Positions 32,061 to 42,873 of a stretch of 64,000 nucleotides of DNA are shown in pieces. A program made the translations under genes and the position numbers. Location: positions 2,108,001 through 2,172,000 of the forward strand of contig JAEILZ010000001.1 of assembly GCA_018873225.1 (NCBI GenBank). Reading direction: 5' to 3'. Within the stretch, counting starts at the first letter, position 1, and every line of letters begins with the position of its first letter. The notes under the pieces are model-generated. The model had not been told where the DNA came from and did not search any database. It was given only the letters and a program-made list of their open reading frames with translations. The stretch is from [Phialemoniopsis] sp. UDSM-2020. Its lineage: Eukaryota > Ascomycota > Sordariomycetes > Thyridiales > Thyridiaceae.

Positions 32061-33858
32061 CTTCGCTGATATATAAGACGCAGATGATTTCGAATCTTCA
32101 GAATCTTGCGCTACAGTAGCAATATGATATCAAAATGTTGCAATGTATGTCTCGACGCCTTTCAGACAAGCAACATGTAGTTGCCACGATTTTATAGCTA
32201 CTTCAGTAGCATCTATGTGTTTCCGACGTCATCCAGTGGCCATAGTTCTGATGTAATAGAGTATATCTCAATGATTTCATCGTGATGAAGTGATGCCCGC
32301 AAAATTGTGGACCAACCGTACACCTTGTGCTAGTGAGCTTCTTGATTCTTCTATCTATAAAAGTATGCAACGGAGCAAGAGCTCCTCAATATATCGATTT
32401 AGATGAGAAGATAGGAGGAGTGTTCCCTAAAAGTTGTGGGGAAAGAGACAGACGGTGAAGTTTTGCTTGCAGACTCTTGTCAGAAAGTCATCTGTCGATT
32501 CTACGCTGTGCCGCTGACTGCACCCAGTGGCAGTGCTTGATACACTGACCCGTCGCTTGGCGAGCAATGATGTATGAGAAACGCCCCTCGTTGGCTTTAT
32601 GTCTCTGATCACATCTGTGTACTCAAGTAGAAAATGAAAAGTGTGGTCAGAGATCAACTTTGTTGCGCTTGTGCCGAAGATGGGCAAGGATATGTAGAGG
32701 ATATGCTTATCGTACTTGACAATTTGATAGACACACTATGTAGCCTGTCTTTAATTATTCCGGCATGGTAGAATCAGAAACTTTGATAAATATGTATTTC
32801 AATACGACGCAAAGATGGAGCATATGTCACTTACGTGCGGCATCAAAAGCTGTTGGCAGGCCTCCAGGTCTTGGTGTATAAGTGAGATGAGGTGATGCTG
32901 TTTTGGGAAGTAGTTTGTACTCGAGTTACTTTCTTTGTGGAGTGGGATCTAGGAACATTACGCGGTGCAAGCCAGGACGGATTGATCTAAACGGATCTAC
33001 TTGGTACCTACAAAGTTGTGCTGTCATACGGAACAAGTTAGTGGAAGGAGGAATGTCAGTCCGTACCTGGATCAGCTAAACAACAAAGACGAGCTATTTA
33101 AACCGTTGATTACTCCTTTAAGGGACTAATCAAAGTAAAAAGAACAGCTAAGGTATTTTTAGTGTTGGGATCTTGAGCGAAAGGGGGGCCAGGATGGGAG
33201 ATCACTGACCAACTGGGGTCAACTAAAGTACCCAAGCTTTCGGGGCATGAACCACCAAGCGGCCACCTATGCTGGGGTGCGGGGCCGCTATCACTGCCCT
33301 CATCGTTGGGCCTGACTGGCCCAAAGTGCGCCGGCTGGAATCTGGGTAACCAATAAACTTTAGCGAATCCAAGACCCGCATCCACGAGATTCCCAAATCC
33401 CCAACTTGCACCTCTCAAAGGCCTTCTGACTCGGCCTCGCTGCATTCCCAAGTCCGTAATCAGGGTTTGACTTGCTGTGCTCGCCGTCGCGTGTTACTCC
33501 TCAGGCACAGGATCACGGAGGATTGTATCGCCTATCAACCACGTCCCCCATCAACATCAACAGATTTCATCCTTGGCACACGGAGAGAGGCGGACTGGTG
33601 TCGCACCACTGTATGCGCTTTCCTCAATATCCATATATCCACAGGCCTCCCAACGACCCCAGACGGCAATTCCAGCTCAACAACACTGCACCCATCATGT
33701 TAAACTGCAACCAATTGCGCCACGGTTGACAGCTGGAGATGCCACAGCTCTGGCATCCTCAAGGTATGCCGCTTTGCCACACTCCAAGCTTGTACCAAGC
33801 TCATCAAGGCGATAGATAGGGAATAGGGTTGCGCACGCCGAAATAAGTTGCCGCCGAC
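32061..33858. other. Divergent intergenic region upstream of FMP27
   Basis: 1.8 kb between divergent genes. The middle (about 32090-33130) is visibly more A/T-rich than the flanks, and the last 400 bases are GC-richer and hold the FMP27 promoter and leader. Short open frames in it lack coding character. No repeat family or transposon terminus was recognised. Confidence 0.4.
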
Positions 33859-36800
33859 ATGGCGCTGTTCAATCCCACCTTCATCTTCGGCTGGGTCGTC
33901 CTCCTCTATCTGTCCTCCTTCGTTCTCTTCGCTATTCTTCGAATAATCACCGGTATATCCATCCAACGTATTGGCTATTTCTCGGTAAGGCGGGTGGCGT
34001 ACGTTCCACGAGATGGCTTCAAAATCGAGATTCGCGGGCTGGGGCTCAACGTCCACCGGCCAACATTTGCGCAACCGACGTGGTTGAGCATTGTCATAAA
34101 CGAGCTGGTCGTTACAGTGGACTACCGGGAACTGGAAGGCATAAAGACCACCGCGGGCGGATCTGACGACGGAGATTCGCAAGATGGGAAGGACAGCACC
34201 CCGCCGAGCACGCCCTCCCGGGCCTCGTCGACACGTCGTTCACAAGCTGGCCCCGCCCGAAGCGAGACGTGGAAGCAGCTGACGAGGTTGAAGGAGAGAT
34301 TCAAGCGCCTCCATCGCAATATCAACTGGCTGCGTATGGTTGACGTTGTCGCGACAAACTCGACTCTTAATGTTGTGGGCGTGGGCAGTGTTCAGGTTGG
34401 AAGCTTCACGGTCGGTGTCGACACTCGGCGGAAGATGGTGGATCGAGCTCGATTCTTATTCCAGGGCAAGAGCGAAAAGAGACGTGAGCAGCAGCAGGCG
34501 GAATGGATATTGACACTAAGGAGTGTTCTGTTTACCGTGGATGAACATGAATCCATGGAAGTTCTCGAGAGCGCAACCGTCAATATTCACGGATACCTCT
34601 ATGAGGCACTTGACGGTCTACGCGACGCTGCGGTCGCGGTCAAGGTGGGCCGCGTCCACCTGCCCTTGGACGACATCCAACTCTGGGGAGATCTTCATAG
34701 GCTCTGCCGGCGACAAGCCATGTCGGCTGCTAATGAGGAGGAGTTCGAAGACATCTCCGTCAACCAGGTCATACAAGAACTCGACACCCCTGGCAGTACG
34801 AACGATGGCTTGGTTCAAACAGTGTCCGACTCGAAGGAGTTCATTAGCTCTATCTTGAGGGGTGTGAAGGAAGTGCAATTCGCAGTCAGCTATGTCGGAT
34901 TGACCAAGAAAGTTGAGGCTGTCAAAACCGCCGGAGGTACGCCTGTCCTGCTTCATGCTTCAATGAAGGAGTTGGGCATCGACCTTCATCGACTGGACCC
35001 CAAGTCTCCCGCACACAGGATGTACTTCCCTTCAAAAGATATTGCGCATGAGGCGCTCGCAGCTGCTCTGTCCATCTCGATCGGCATCGACGATGGCCAC
35101 GGCAAACCGCAGCGTGTCATGTACATCCCCATGGCGACAACTACTGTCAAGACGACTTTACCATCAAAGACGGTCGAGATCGCCCGCGAGCGAAGCGCAG
35201 ATGAGAAAAATGCAAACATTCTCTTCGCGAATTCAGTTGTTACATCTCCATCTATTGACCTGGACCCGCGACATCTCCCTCTTGTCCTCGCCATATTACG
35301 GCCGAAACCGAAGGCGCGCAAATCACAGCCCGAAGGACGTCATGTTCTAATATCGCGTCTACTTCCAAAAGCCACCATCAAGTTCACGATGCATGAGCCC
35401 GTGATCCGTGTTGCCTTACCTCCCGTGCAAGACACTGGAGACCCGGACGACTTTGACCTGATCATCTCCTCAATCTCCTCTGTGTCGCTTGACGTCGAGT
35501 CTTTTCACTCGGCTATCGAGGATCTCCACTACTCCCTTGCTTCAACTGTCAGGGTGCAGTCTCACAGTCTTTATTATCATACTTCTGCTGGGGCACGGTT
35601 CGACCTGCTTGAGACAGAGTCATTCGAACTAAAGGTTCAATTGAGTGCCACCCCCGAGGTCCATGTAATGGCAACGGGCACCTTGCAGACCTTCACAATC
35701 AAGATGGTTCGGCCGGAAATCAGTGATGGCCTGCGCCAGATTGTTCGGCAGCTACGGCTCAACGTTGAGCCTGACAAACGAGCGGTTTCAAAGACTGCGA
35801 AGCATCCGAACTTCCTCCGCGCGATGCCTGACTGGCTTCTTCACTTTCACCTACAGGCCTCGGAATTCAGCCTGGAAGTTGCTGGAGTTGATGAGGATAT
35901 CTCCGACGATACAAGAGGAGTAGCAATCCAGTTGGAATCGTGGTCGGCCGAGTACAGAGCGCAAAGACTCGACCGCACCAAAGGTCGACCACATCGAAAA
36001 CGGGCAAGTAGTCGCACATTGTTATCACCTGATAGCGAACTGCTCAAGAGCGTCCCGATATCGCCCCGGAAGAAATACCATCATGACGGTGACGGTCGGC
36101 GCATCGCAATTCATGGCCGTCTTCTGGAGGCCTTCGTCGTGGAGTCATCGGAAAGGTGGGAGATCGAGCCCTTCGTGAACGTACCCAGATTTGAGGTCGC
36201 TTTCTCGACCTTGAGTGATCATCAAGGGCCTATATTCCACGTTCATTCACATGTCCGCACGCTCCTCTTGCATTACTCCCTCTATCGCCACTACGCGGTT
36301 GGAGTGGCTACCATGGTCTTGCGCACAGCCTTCATGCGGACAAGCAAGGACACAGCCAACCCTAGAGGCACACCACCTCCACCAGAGATGCATGATGTCG
36401 ACTTATTAAGTCCTCCGCAGTCGCCTGATCCGTTTGGTAGCCATCACCATGACAGCTCAAGACCGGCTCGGGAATTTGTCACAGTTGATGTCAAAGCTGC
36501 TTTGGTCCAGATCAAGACGGAAATGCCAAACGATCCTCCCATGATGCTTCAAGTCTACAATTTGGAAGCGGGGCGTCATCGATGGTCGCCACCATTTTTC
36601 CAGTCCAAACTCGTCCGTCTCTATGCTGAGGCTCCGCGGATGCGGAGTGTTTGGGCTAGAATTCTAAGCATAAAGAATGGCAGGCTCGAGTACCGCGAGT
36701 CCCGCAAACGGACCGGTGCTGTGGGCCTTCATGATGAGCGGGTGATCGAGATCGTGACTGATGCGATTAGGGGAGCTGTGCCTCATGAGCTTGTCTTCCA

Positions 36801-39800
36801 TAAAATCACCGACAACTTCATCAATGTCTTCAAGTCTGTCCAACAACTACATCACAGGTTCAAGACAGGGACGAATGAATATATCCTTGAGAAGGGCCCC
36901 GAAGGGCCGAAGAGCATCCCCAAGATATCGTTGCGCAGCAAAACTTTCCTCTTCGAACTTGAGGACGGCGCATTTGAATGGAAATTGGGTATGATCTATC
37001 GTGCCGGTCGAGTAGAGCAAATGCAGAGGCTCGCTCGTGAAGAAGCTTTCCGCGTCAAGGTGAAGAAGATTCATGAGGAGGAAGCCCGGAAAGACAACAG
37101 CAGATACCGAAACCGATCGCTGATGGCGCGTGGCCGGTCTGCCAACTCAAGGAGCGCTTGGGCCCGAAGCCATAGCGAGGACAGTCGACCACGATCCAGC
37201 ACTGAAAGCCATGTCCGAGGCAGAACCCCCAGATATGATCCCGACGGTGGTTCGCAGGGTATGACCGGATCATCACATGTGTCGATCAATGAGGCACGGT
37301 ACAAGCTCAACTTGCACAATGCCGAAAGCTGGAAGAAGCGGATCGACCGTCATTACACCATGGCGCGTGATGGCATGGCCGCAATCCGAGATCTATTCTT
37401 CGGTCACGATCAGCTGCCAGACGATGTTGAAGACCAAGAGAACATTCTTGAGATCCCGCCCCGTCCCGCACTGATGTCTGCCCTCATCCATTCCCTGCAC
37501 TTCACCATCGATAAGCCTAGCTTTGCCATGAAGGAACTTCCCGAGTTTCTTCACAAAGTGGGTAAAGGCATGCCAAAGGATATGCAATACAGCCTGCTCG
37601 TTCCGATGCATGTGCAAATCGAAATGGGTGAGGCCAAGCTCTCACTCCGCGATTATCCGCTGCCTTTGCTTCATGTGCCAGGCATGAAACCTGGACAATC
37701 ATCTCGACAACCTGCGTTGTCGCTCAGGACCAACTTCGTAATTGCGGAGGAGTTCCGTGGCCCGGAGTCGACAAGGAGAGTCAGAGTCAACATCATCCCA
37801 CCACGAAGCCTGGAACCAGGATCTTCGAATGAGGGCAGTTTTGCTATCGATGTACGCAGGACTGTCGGTGCAGTGAAATCATTCTCCGATATGCACATTG
37901 ATATCAACACCGCGTTACCTACTCGTATCACCTGGGGACCATCTTATCAGCCTGCTGTACAGGACATGATGATGGTTATCGAATCTTTCACGAAGCCCCA
38001 GATAGATATTTCCGACCGTGTTGGCTTCTGGGATAAGATACGACTCAATTTCCATTCGCGAGTCCGAGTCGCGTGGAAAGGGGATGGCGATGTCCATCTT
38101 GCTCTCAAGGGAACCCGAGACCCCTACCAAGTCACTGGCAACGGTGCCGGTTTCCTCATGTGCTGGAGAAACGATGTGCGGTGGAACATCCATGTTGATG
38201 ACGACCCGAAGCGATTTATGACTGTGGACAGCGGCGAATACGTGCTCGCCGTGCCGGACTACAGTCATCACGCTCGGGAAGCGGATCGGAGGGCAGGAGA
38301 CGACGAGACAAAGAGTGATAACTCCCACAAGTCTTCGGCGGCCTTCAAAAAGGTTGTTATGAAACTGTCTGGCAAAGTCCAATGGCTGGCAGGTTTGGTC
38401 TTTGAACGCGCTATCGAAGAAGGCAAGCGCAATTTCGAATTCAGGCCACATTACGACGTCGTTTTGAAAATGCCTACGTATGCAAAGACTGAAGATGGCT
38501 CAAAATATGATGCTTTCCGCGGCTTTAGAAGTCAGCACATTCACATGTCAGTCGCGGTTCGCGCCCCAGTAGATCGCGACTGGACATCATCAAGTCCTGA
38601 GCCATCACGCAGCTACAACACCGTACACCTGACACCTCGCTTCTTTACTCACTTTTTCTCGTGGTGGTCGCTCTTTGGCGGGCCACTGTCGTTGCCCATC
38701 CGACAAGGGAACCTGTGGCCAGGCAGAGAAAAGAACAGCAAGAAGTTCGGTCGGCATCTAGCCACAATCAAGTACAATCTTCTTCTGGCACCTCTCTTCC
38801 TCAGCCACATCTATAAACACAAAGATGTAGAGGACTATTCCGAAGATGCTGTCTCCGCCACGGGTATCAAGGTCAGGTTTGACAGCTTTATGCTCGATCT
38901 GCATCAGAGAAGAGAAGAGTTCAATCTCCGCGATCGCGGTCGCAAGAACCAATCCAGGACAACTGGCATGAAAATTCATGCCGGTCAACTCGATCTGGTG
39001 TCGGCCGACGTGAGGGCCGTATCAGCTAGCATCAGGGGTACGACTTCAGAAGCTATTCGAAAGCACTCAGTCGAGACGTTCATTACCCAGCAGGCTGAGG
39101 ACGGTACCGACCTCTCTCGCTTTACCATCCCTGATAATGATTTCACTTGGATTGATATGGACGACTTTGTTGAGCTAGATTGGATCTTGCCAACAGAGCC
39201 CAACCCAGACACCCAGATCCTGCCGCTTGCGTACGCCCCCAGGGTTACGTACTTCAGACAGACTGACATTGGCGGCGTTATTGATGGAGACCCAGGTCGG
39301 ACCAGTCCCTTCGGAGATGAGCCAACCCACTTCTGCATCATGAGGCACGAATTTGATCCTCGGCGTGTCCAGCATGAACTCATCCAGAAACGCTTAGATC
39401 AACTCAGGACTCAAATGGAGGCTCATACGCGCAATGTCGGGGAGGCAGAACTTCGCATGATCAGAGACGACTACAAGGATCCCACTCTGAGAGCTGACTT
39501 CGACGCGTTGACAAAACACAGTACGGTGCTCCAGGACAAGAAAGCTTTCCTGGAACAGATGAGTGAAGAGATATCGTCACAGGCTGCTTTTGATTCTCGC
39601 CGTCGCGCCAACGGCACGGGGAGAAAAGAGCCAGCCTCCGACACCTCTGTGAACCTCGATGAGGGCCAGGTCAATATTCCATCTGGTGCAGAATTTGCCA
39701 GCGAGTTCAAGAACCGCTTTGTTGTTCACAATATTCATTTCAAGTGGAACAATCTGCTGCGAAACATCATACTACGATATATTCACCAAGTCAGCCAGAG

Positions 39801-42800
39801 ACGAGGTTTCGTGTATTATCTCTCGCGCCCCGCCGTCAAGTTCATCCTCGATATCGTCGAGGAACAGACGCGCCTGAAAGCTGCTCGTGCCACCAATGGA
39901 GCCTCATCTACCACAGGCAGCGCTGCAACACAGACACCCGACAATAACCCCCTCGAGAGGGAGACCACCAGAGATATTGAGGATAGAATCCGTAAAATCT
40001 TGCAGGATGGCAAAAAATACGTCAACGCAGATGAGTCGAGTGATCCTGATAGCCCGCAGAACATCTCTATGGAGGACTTGACAAGCGGTATCGCGGATGG
40101 ATTCACGCCGCAGAACAGCTACCATGTGCGGTTGATTGCTCCTCAAATTCAGCTGCAGAGCGAAAAGAACAAGAAGCATGTTGTCCTCCTCACCGCGAAG
40201 GGGATGGAGCTGAAGGTTGTCGAGGTTGTGGACAAGGAGCGAATCTCTGATAACGTCAGTGGGCTTGTCCAGCGCCGGTTCCTTGTCAACATGGATAGCA
40301 CGCAGTTCTTCGTTACCCATCAGAAGTGGTTCTCGACGCAGCTGTTCTCCATGTATTCAGGCAGCACCTACGGGTCACCTCTCGGATCGTCGTGGCCCCC
40401 GTGGGTACCAACCGAGGTCATGTTCGATTTCCAGACTGATCCTTTTGGGTTCAAGAGGGTTGTGCAAAAGACGTCGGCCATGCTACGGTATGAGAAATAC
40501 AACACACTTCGTTTGAAGTACGACGACGAAGTCAATACCGGGGATGGTCCGACAACCCAAAATACGTCCGAGAACAATGAGAGCAAAATGGACAATCTTT
40601 GGGTCGAATTTCCGCAGGCACGGGCGCTTTGCAATTCCTCTCAGTACTACGCAATCTACGTCATTGTATTGGACTTGCTCCTCTACAGTGAGCCTCTCGA
40701 AAAGACACGTACCGAGCGTCTCGAGAAGATCATGCTGGCATCCGATTTCAGCGATCTTCGAGGCACCCCTGAGATGGTTGTTCGGTTGCAGGAACGTATC
40801 CGTCAGCTGGAAGACATCAAAACCCACTTCCAGATCCACTCCAAATACCTGGACAAGAAGGGCTGGCAAGACCGGCTGCTTTTGGAGCGGGATCTCTCGG
40901 CGTGCGAGGATGAGCTCTTCTTTATGATGAAGGCCATCACCACGTCGCAGGGCAGGCATGATTCAGCGCAGAGCAACGCTTTGTTGAAGTGGAGCATCAC
41001 GGCGAAGGAGATTGTCTGGCACTTGATGCGAGACAACAATGAACCGCTTGTCGAATTGCAGCTCAAAGATATGGAGTATGACCGCACAGACAACTCTGAC
41101 GGTTCGCACATCAACCTATTCCGCGTCGGCAAGGTCCTTGGCTTGAATCTGCTCAAGGAGGCTATCTACCCGCAGATGGTTGCGCCCTACTTCGACGAGA
41201 GAGGCCCCGCGGATCTCGACTCGCGCCCCATGATTTCAATATATTGGAACATGTTGGAGGCCATCGCCGGGATCCCTGTCATGGATCATTTCGAAGTCAG
41301 CCTGGTCCCCATGAAGATCCAATTGGAGAGAGAGGTGGGCAAGAGGTTGTTCGAATACATCTTCCCAGGCATGGACGGCGACAAGATGGGCAACGGGAGG
41401 GATGACTCCCCCTTCATCGTCAAGCCAATGGATGACGATGACGGAGACGATGAGCCAACCAGCGGGTCCATCAAACGTGTCATGACGGGGGGTTCGGAAC
41501 AAGACCTTGAATCGGGTAACTTCATGACCCGGGCTGGATCCCTCGAGCTGCGTCTTCGGCCGACTCTCACGTCTGATCCTCACACCATGCCTCTTAAGCA
41601 GAAGGCACTCAGTATACATTCTTCCGAGGGACATTCCTTCCGCTTCTTCCGCTCAGCAACTGGCTCGAAGAGTCTGGCCAAGAAGGCATCTCAAGATTCT
41701 CTCCGTGCTGGAAGCACTCCCCGGCCCGGTGTGCCCCGGTCATCCACCGGCTTCTCATCCAAGGATGCCAGTTCGACCAACAGTGACAACAAGAAGGTGT
41801 CGCGCTTCTTGCGGAGCAAGGGTAACGATGACAAGGATGACAAACCCTCTGATGATTTGACCAAGATGATCACGCGAGCAAGCAATTACATGACCTTCTC
41901 CCATATCAAAATGGGCTCGGTCGTCCTCTGCCTCAGCTACAAGGGCAAGGGTGACCGGAGCATTGTGGACGTGCACGACTTTGTCTTCCGCCTTCCGTCT
42001 ATTGAATACCGAAACAAGACGTGGTCCAACCTCGATCTTGCGCTGGCGTTCAAGAGCAGAGTCATCAAAGCTCTCATCTCGCACACCGGAGCCATCATTG
42101 GCAACAAGTTCTCCAAGCACAGGCCCAACACGGCCCAGCAGTCCAGGCTGCGAGAAATGGCCACCAGCTCAGTCCTCCTGGCGACGCCAACTATGTCGGA
42201 ATCGAGAGAGAATAGTGGCGACGACTCGTCCTCCATCTTTGGCACGTCACCAGTGGACTTTTCCCGCTCACCTCCAAGGTCACTACACGGTTCGCAATCG
42301 TCTATCCCACGACCTAGCTCGATCAGTAGGAGCTCGAGCGTCGCATCTAGCCGATCGCACCGTAGCAATCTACCACCAAACAACAACAATGGCGGCGTAC
42401 CCAAGTTCCTGATGATGACGCCACCAGAGGGTCAGAACGATGGCAAGAGGCGCGCGAGCGAGCAGCTCCGCCCAGCGACGAGCAGTGGCAACAGTGCACA
42501 TAAATACAGCGTCACCATCTCCAGTAGTGGGAACAACGAGCAGGGCGAGCGCCGCAAGTCAACGATCGGCGGAATGCGCGAGAAGCTGAGCGCGTTTACG
42601 TCACGGCTCAAGGACCGCGAGCCCTCCAACTCCGGGTCCGGCTCGGGAGGCTCGAGCAGCCAGACCGTCGGCACGCCGGGTGGACAGCTGTTCACCGAAG
42701 CAAGGAGTGTGCGCCGGGCGGATACGGGCAAGCCCAGCACACCAAACATACAAGAAGGCGATGGAGCTAGCGACGACTATCAACGCGAGGAGGAGCTGAC

Positions 42801-42873
42801 GCCGAGCAACCGGGACAGGAGCTCGGACTTTGTCAAGAAACTGAGCAAGAGCGCGAGGATGAAGACGGGCTAG
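33859..42873 (+). CDS. FMP27: Fmp27/BLTP2 (Hobbit/SABRE-type) bridge-like lipid transfer protein
   Basis: Members are giant rods of repeating beta-groove units that carry lipids between membranes at ER-plasma membrane contacts. A single uninterrupted frame of 3004 residues. An N-terminal membrane helix (FGWVVLLYLSSFVLFAILRI) anchors the protein and is followed by the chorein-like start (RRVAYVPRDGFKIEIRGLGLNVHRP). The diagnostic GFWDK motif is at residues 1389-1393, in the block with LNFHSRVRVAWKGDGDVHL and ALKGTRDPYQVTG. A long charged coiled coil lies around 39360-39560, and the WPPW block (about residue 2179) is followed by VMFDFQTDPFGFKRVV. The final ~370 residues are Ser-rich and disordered. 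A GTAAGG near codon 43 looks donor-like, but the frame through it (FSVRRVAYVPRDG) is conserved-type sequence, so I read it as exon. Confidence 0.93.
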   Translation: MALFNPTFIFGWVVLLYLSSFVLFAILRIITGISIQRIGYFSVRRVAYVPRDGFKIEIRGLGLNVHRPTFAQPTWLSIVINELVVTVDYRELEGIKTTAGGSDDGDSQDGKDSTPPSTPSRASSTRRSQAGPARSETWKQLTRLKERFKRLHRNINWLRMVDVVATNSTLNVVGVGSVQVGSFTVGVDTRRKMVDRARFLFQGKSEKRREQQQAEWILTLRSVLFTVDEHESMEVLESATVNIHGYLYEALDGLRDAAVAVKVGRVHLPLDDIQLWGDLHRLCRRQAMSAANEEEFEDISVNQVIQELDTPGSTNDGLVQTVSDSKEFISSILRGVKEVQFAVSYVGLTKKVEAVKTAGGTPVLLHASMKELGIDLHRLDPKSPAHRMYFPSKDIAHEALAAALSISIGIDDGHGKPQRVMYIPMATTTVKTTLPSKTVEIARERSADEKNANILFANSVVTSPSIDLDPRHLPLVLAILRPKPKARKSQPEGRHVLISRLLPKATIKFTMHEPVIRVALPPVQDTGDPDDFDLIISSISSVSLDVESFHSAIEDLHYSLASTVRVQSHSLYYHTSAGARFDLLETESFELKVQLSATPEVHVMATGTLQTFTIKMVRPEISDGLRQIVRQLRLNVEPDKRAVSKTAKHPNFLRAMPDWLLHFHLQASEFSLEVAGVDEDISDDTRGVAIQLESWSAEYRAQRLDRTKGRPHRKRASSRTLLSPDSELLKSVPISPRKKYHHDGDGRRIAIHGRLLEAFVVESSERWEIEPFVNVPRFEVAFSTLSDHQGPIFHVHSHVRTLLLHYSLYRHYAVGVATMVLRTAFMRTSKDTANPRGTPPPPEMHDVDLLSPPQSPDPFGSHHHDSSRPAREFVTVDVKAALVQIKTEMPNDPPMMLQVYNLEAGRHRWSPPFFQSKLVRLYAEAPRMRSVWARILSIKNGRLEYRESRKRTGAVGLHDERVIEIVTDAIRGAVPHELVFHKITDNFINVFKSVQQLHHRFKTGTNEYILEKGPEGPKSIPKISLRSKTFLFELEDGAFEWKLGMIYRAGRVEQMQRLAREEAFRVKVKKIHEEEARKDNSRYRNRSLMARGRSANSRSAWARSHSEDSRPRSSTESHVRGRTPRYDPDGGSQGMTGSSHVSINEARYKLNLHNAESWKKRIDRHYTMARDGMAAIRDLFFGHDQLPDDVEDQENILEIPPRPALMSALIHSLHFTIDKPSFAMKELPEFLHKVGKGMPKDMQYSLLVPMHVQIEMGEAKLSLRDYPLPLLHVPGMKPGQSSRQPALSLRTNFVIAEEFRGPESTRRVRVNIIPPRSLEPGSSNEGSFAIDVRRTVGAVKSFSDMHIDINTALPTRITWGPSYQPAVQDMMMVIESFTKPQIDISDRVGFWDKIRLNFHSRVRVAWKGDGDVHLALKGTRDPYQVTGNGAGFLMCWRNDVRWNIHVDDDPKRFMTVDSGEYVLAVPDYSHHAREADRRAGDDETKSDNSHKSSAAFKKVVMKLSGKVQWLAGLVFERAIEEGKRNFEFRPHYDVVLKMPTYAKTEDGSKYDAFRGFRSQHIHMSVAVRAPVDRDWTSSSPEPSRSYNTVHLTPRFFTHFFSWWSLFGGPLSLPIRQGNLWPGREKNSKKFGRHLATIKYNLLLAPLFLSHIYKHKDVEDYSEDAVSATGIKVRFDSFMLDLHQRREEFNLRDRGRKNQSRTTGMKIHAGQLDLVSADVRAVSASIRGTTSEAIRKHSVETFITQQAEDGTDLSRFTIPDNDFTWIDMDDFVELDWILPTEPNPDTQILPLAYAPRVTYFRQTDIGGVIDGDPGRTSPFGDEPTHFCIMRHEFDPRRVQHELIQKRLDQLRTQMEAHTRNVGEAELRMIRDDYKDPTLRADFDALTKHSTVLQDKKAFLEQMSEEISSQAAFDSRRRANGTGRKEPASDTSVNLDEGQVNIPSGAEFASEFKNRFVVHNIHFKWNNLLRNIILRYIHQVSQRRGFVYYLSRPAVKFILDIVEEQTRLKAARATNGASSTTGSAATQTPDNNPLERETTRDIEDRIRKILQDGKKYVNADESSDPDSPQNISMEDLTSGIADGFTPQNSYHVRLIAPQIQLQSEKNKKHVVLLTAKGMELKVVEVVDKERISDNVSGLVQRRFLVNMDSTQFFVTHQKWFSTQLFSMYSGSTYGSPLGSSWPPWVPTEVMFDFQTDPFGFKRVVQKTSAMLRYEKYNTLRLKYDDEVNTGDGPTTQNTSENNESKMDNLWVEFPQARALCNSSQYYAIYVIVLDLLLYSEPLEKTRTERLEKIMLASDFSDLRGTPEMVVRLQERIRQLEDIKTHFQIHSKYLDKKGWQDRLLLERDLSACEDELFFMMKAITTSQGRHDSAQSNALLKWSITAKEIVWHLMRDNNEPLVELQLKDMEYDRTDNSDGSHINLFRVGKVLGLNLLKEAIYPQMVAPYFDERGPADLDSRPMISIYWNMLEAIAGIPVMDHFEVSLVPMKIQLEREVGKRLFEYIFPGMDGDKMGNGRDDSPFIVKPMDDDDGDDEPTSGSIKRVMTGGSEQDLESGNFMTRAGSLELRLRPTLTSDPHTMPLKQKALSIHSSEGHSFRFFRSATGSKSLAKKASQDSLRAGSTPRPGVPRSSTGFSSKDASSTNSDNKKVSRFLRSKGNDDKDDKPSDDLTKMITRASNYMTFSHIKMGSVVLCLSYKGKGDRSIVDVHDFVFRLPSIEYRNKTWSNLDLALAFKSRVIKALISHTGAIIGNKFSKHRPNTAQQSRLREMATSSVLLATPTMSESRENSGDDSSSIFGTSPVDFSRSPPRSLHGSQSSIPRPSSISRSSSVASSRSHRSNLPPNNNNGGVPKFLMMTPPEGQNDGKRRASEQLRPATSSGNSAHKYSVTISSSGNNEQGERRKSTIGGMREKLSAFTSRLKDREPSNSGSGSGGSSSQTVGTPGGQLFTEARSVRRADTGKPSTPNIQEGDGASDDYQREEELTPSNRDRSSDFVKKLSKSARMKTG

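Noticed and set aside
32090..33130. A/T-rich stretch suspected to be a mutated transposon
   Set aside because: Only composition supports it. No terminal repeats, target duplication or transposase remnants were seen.
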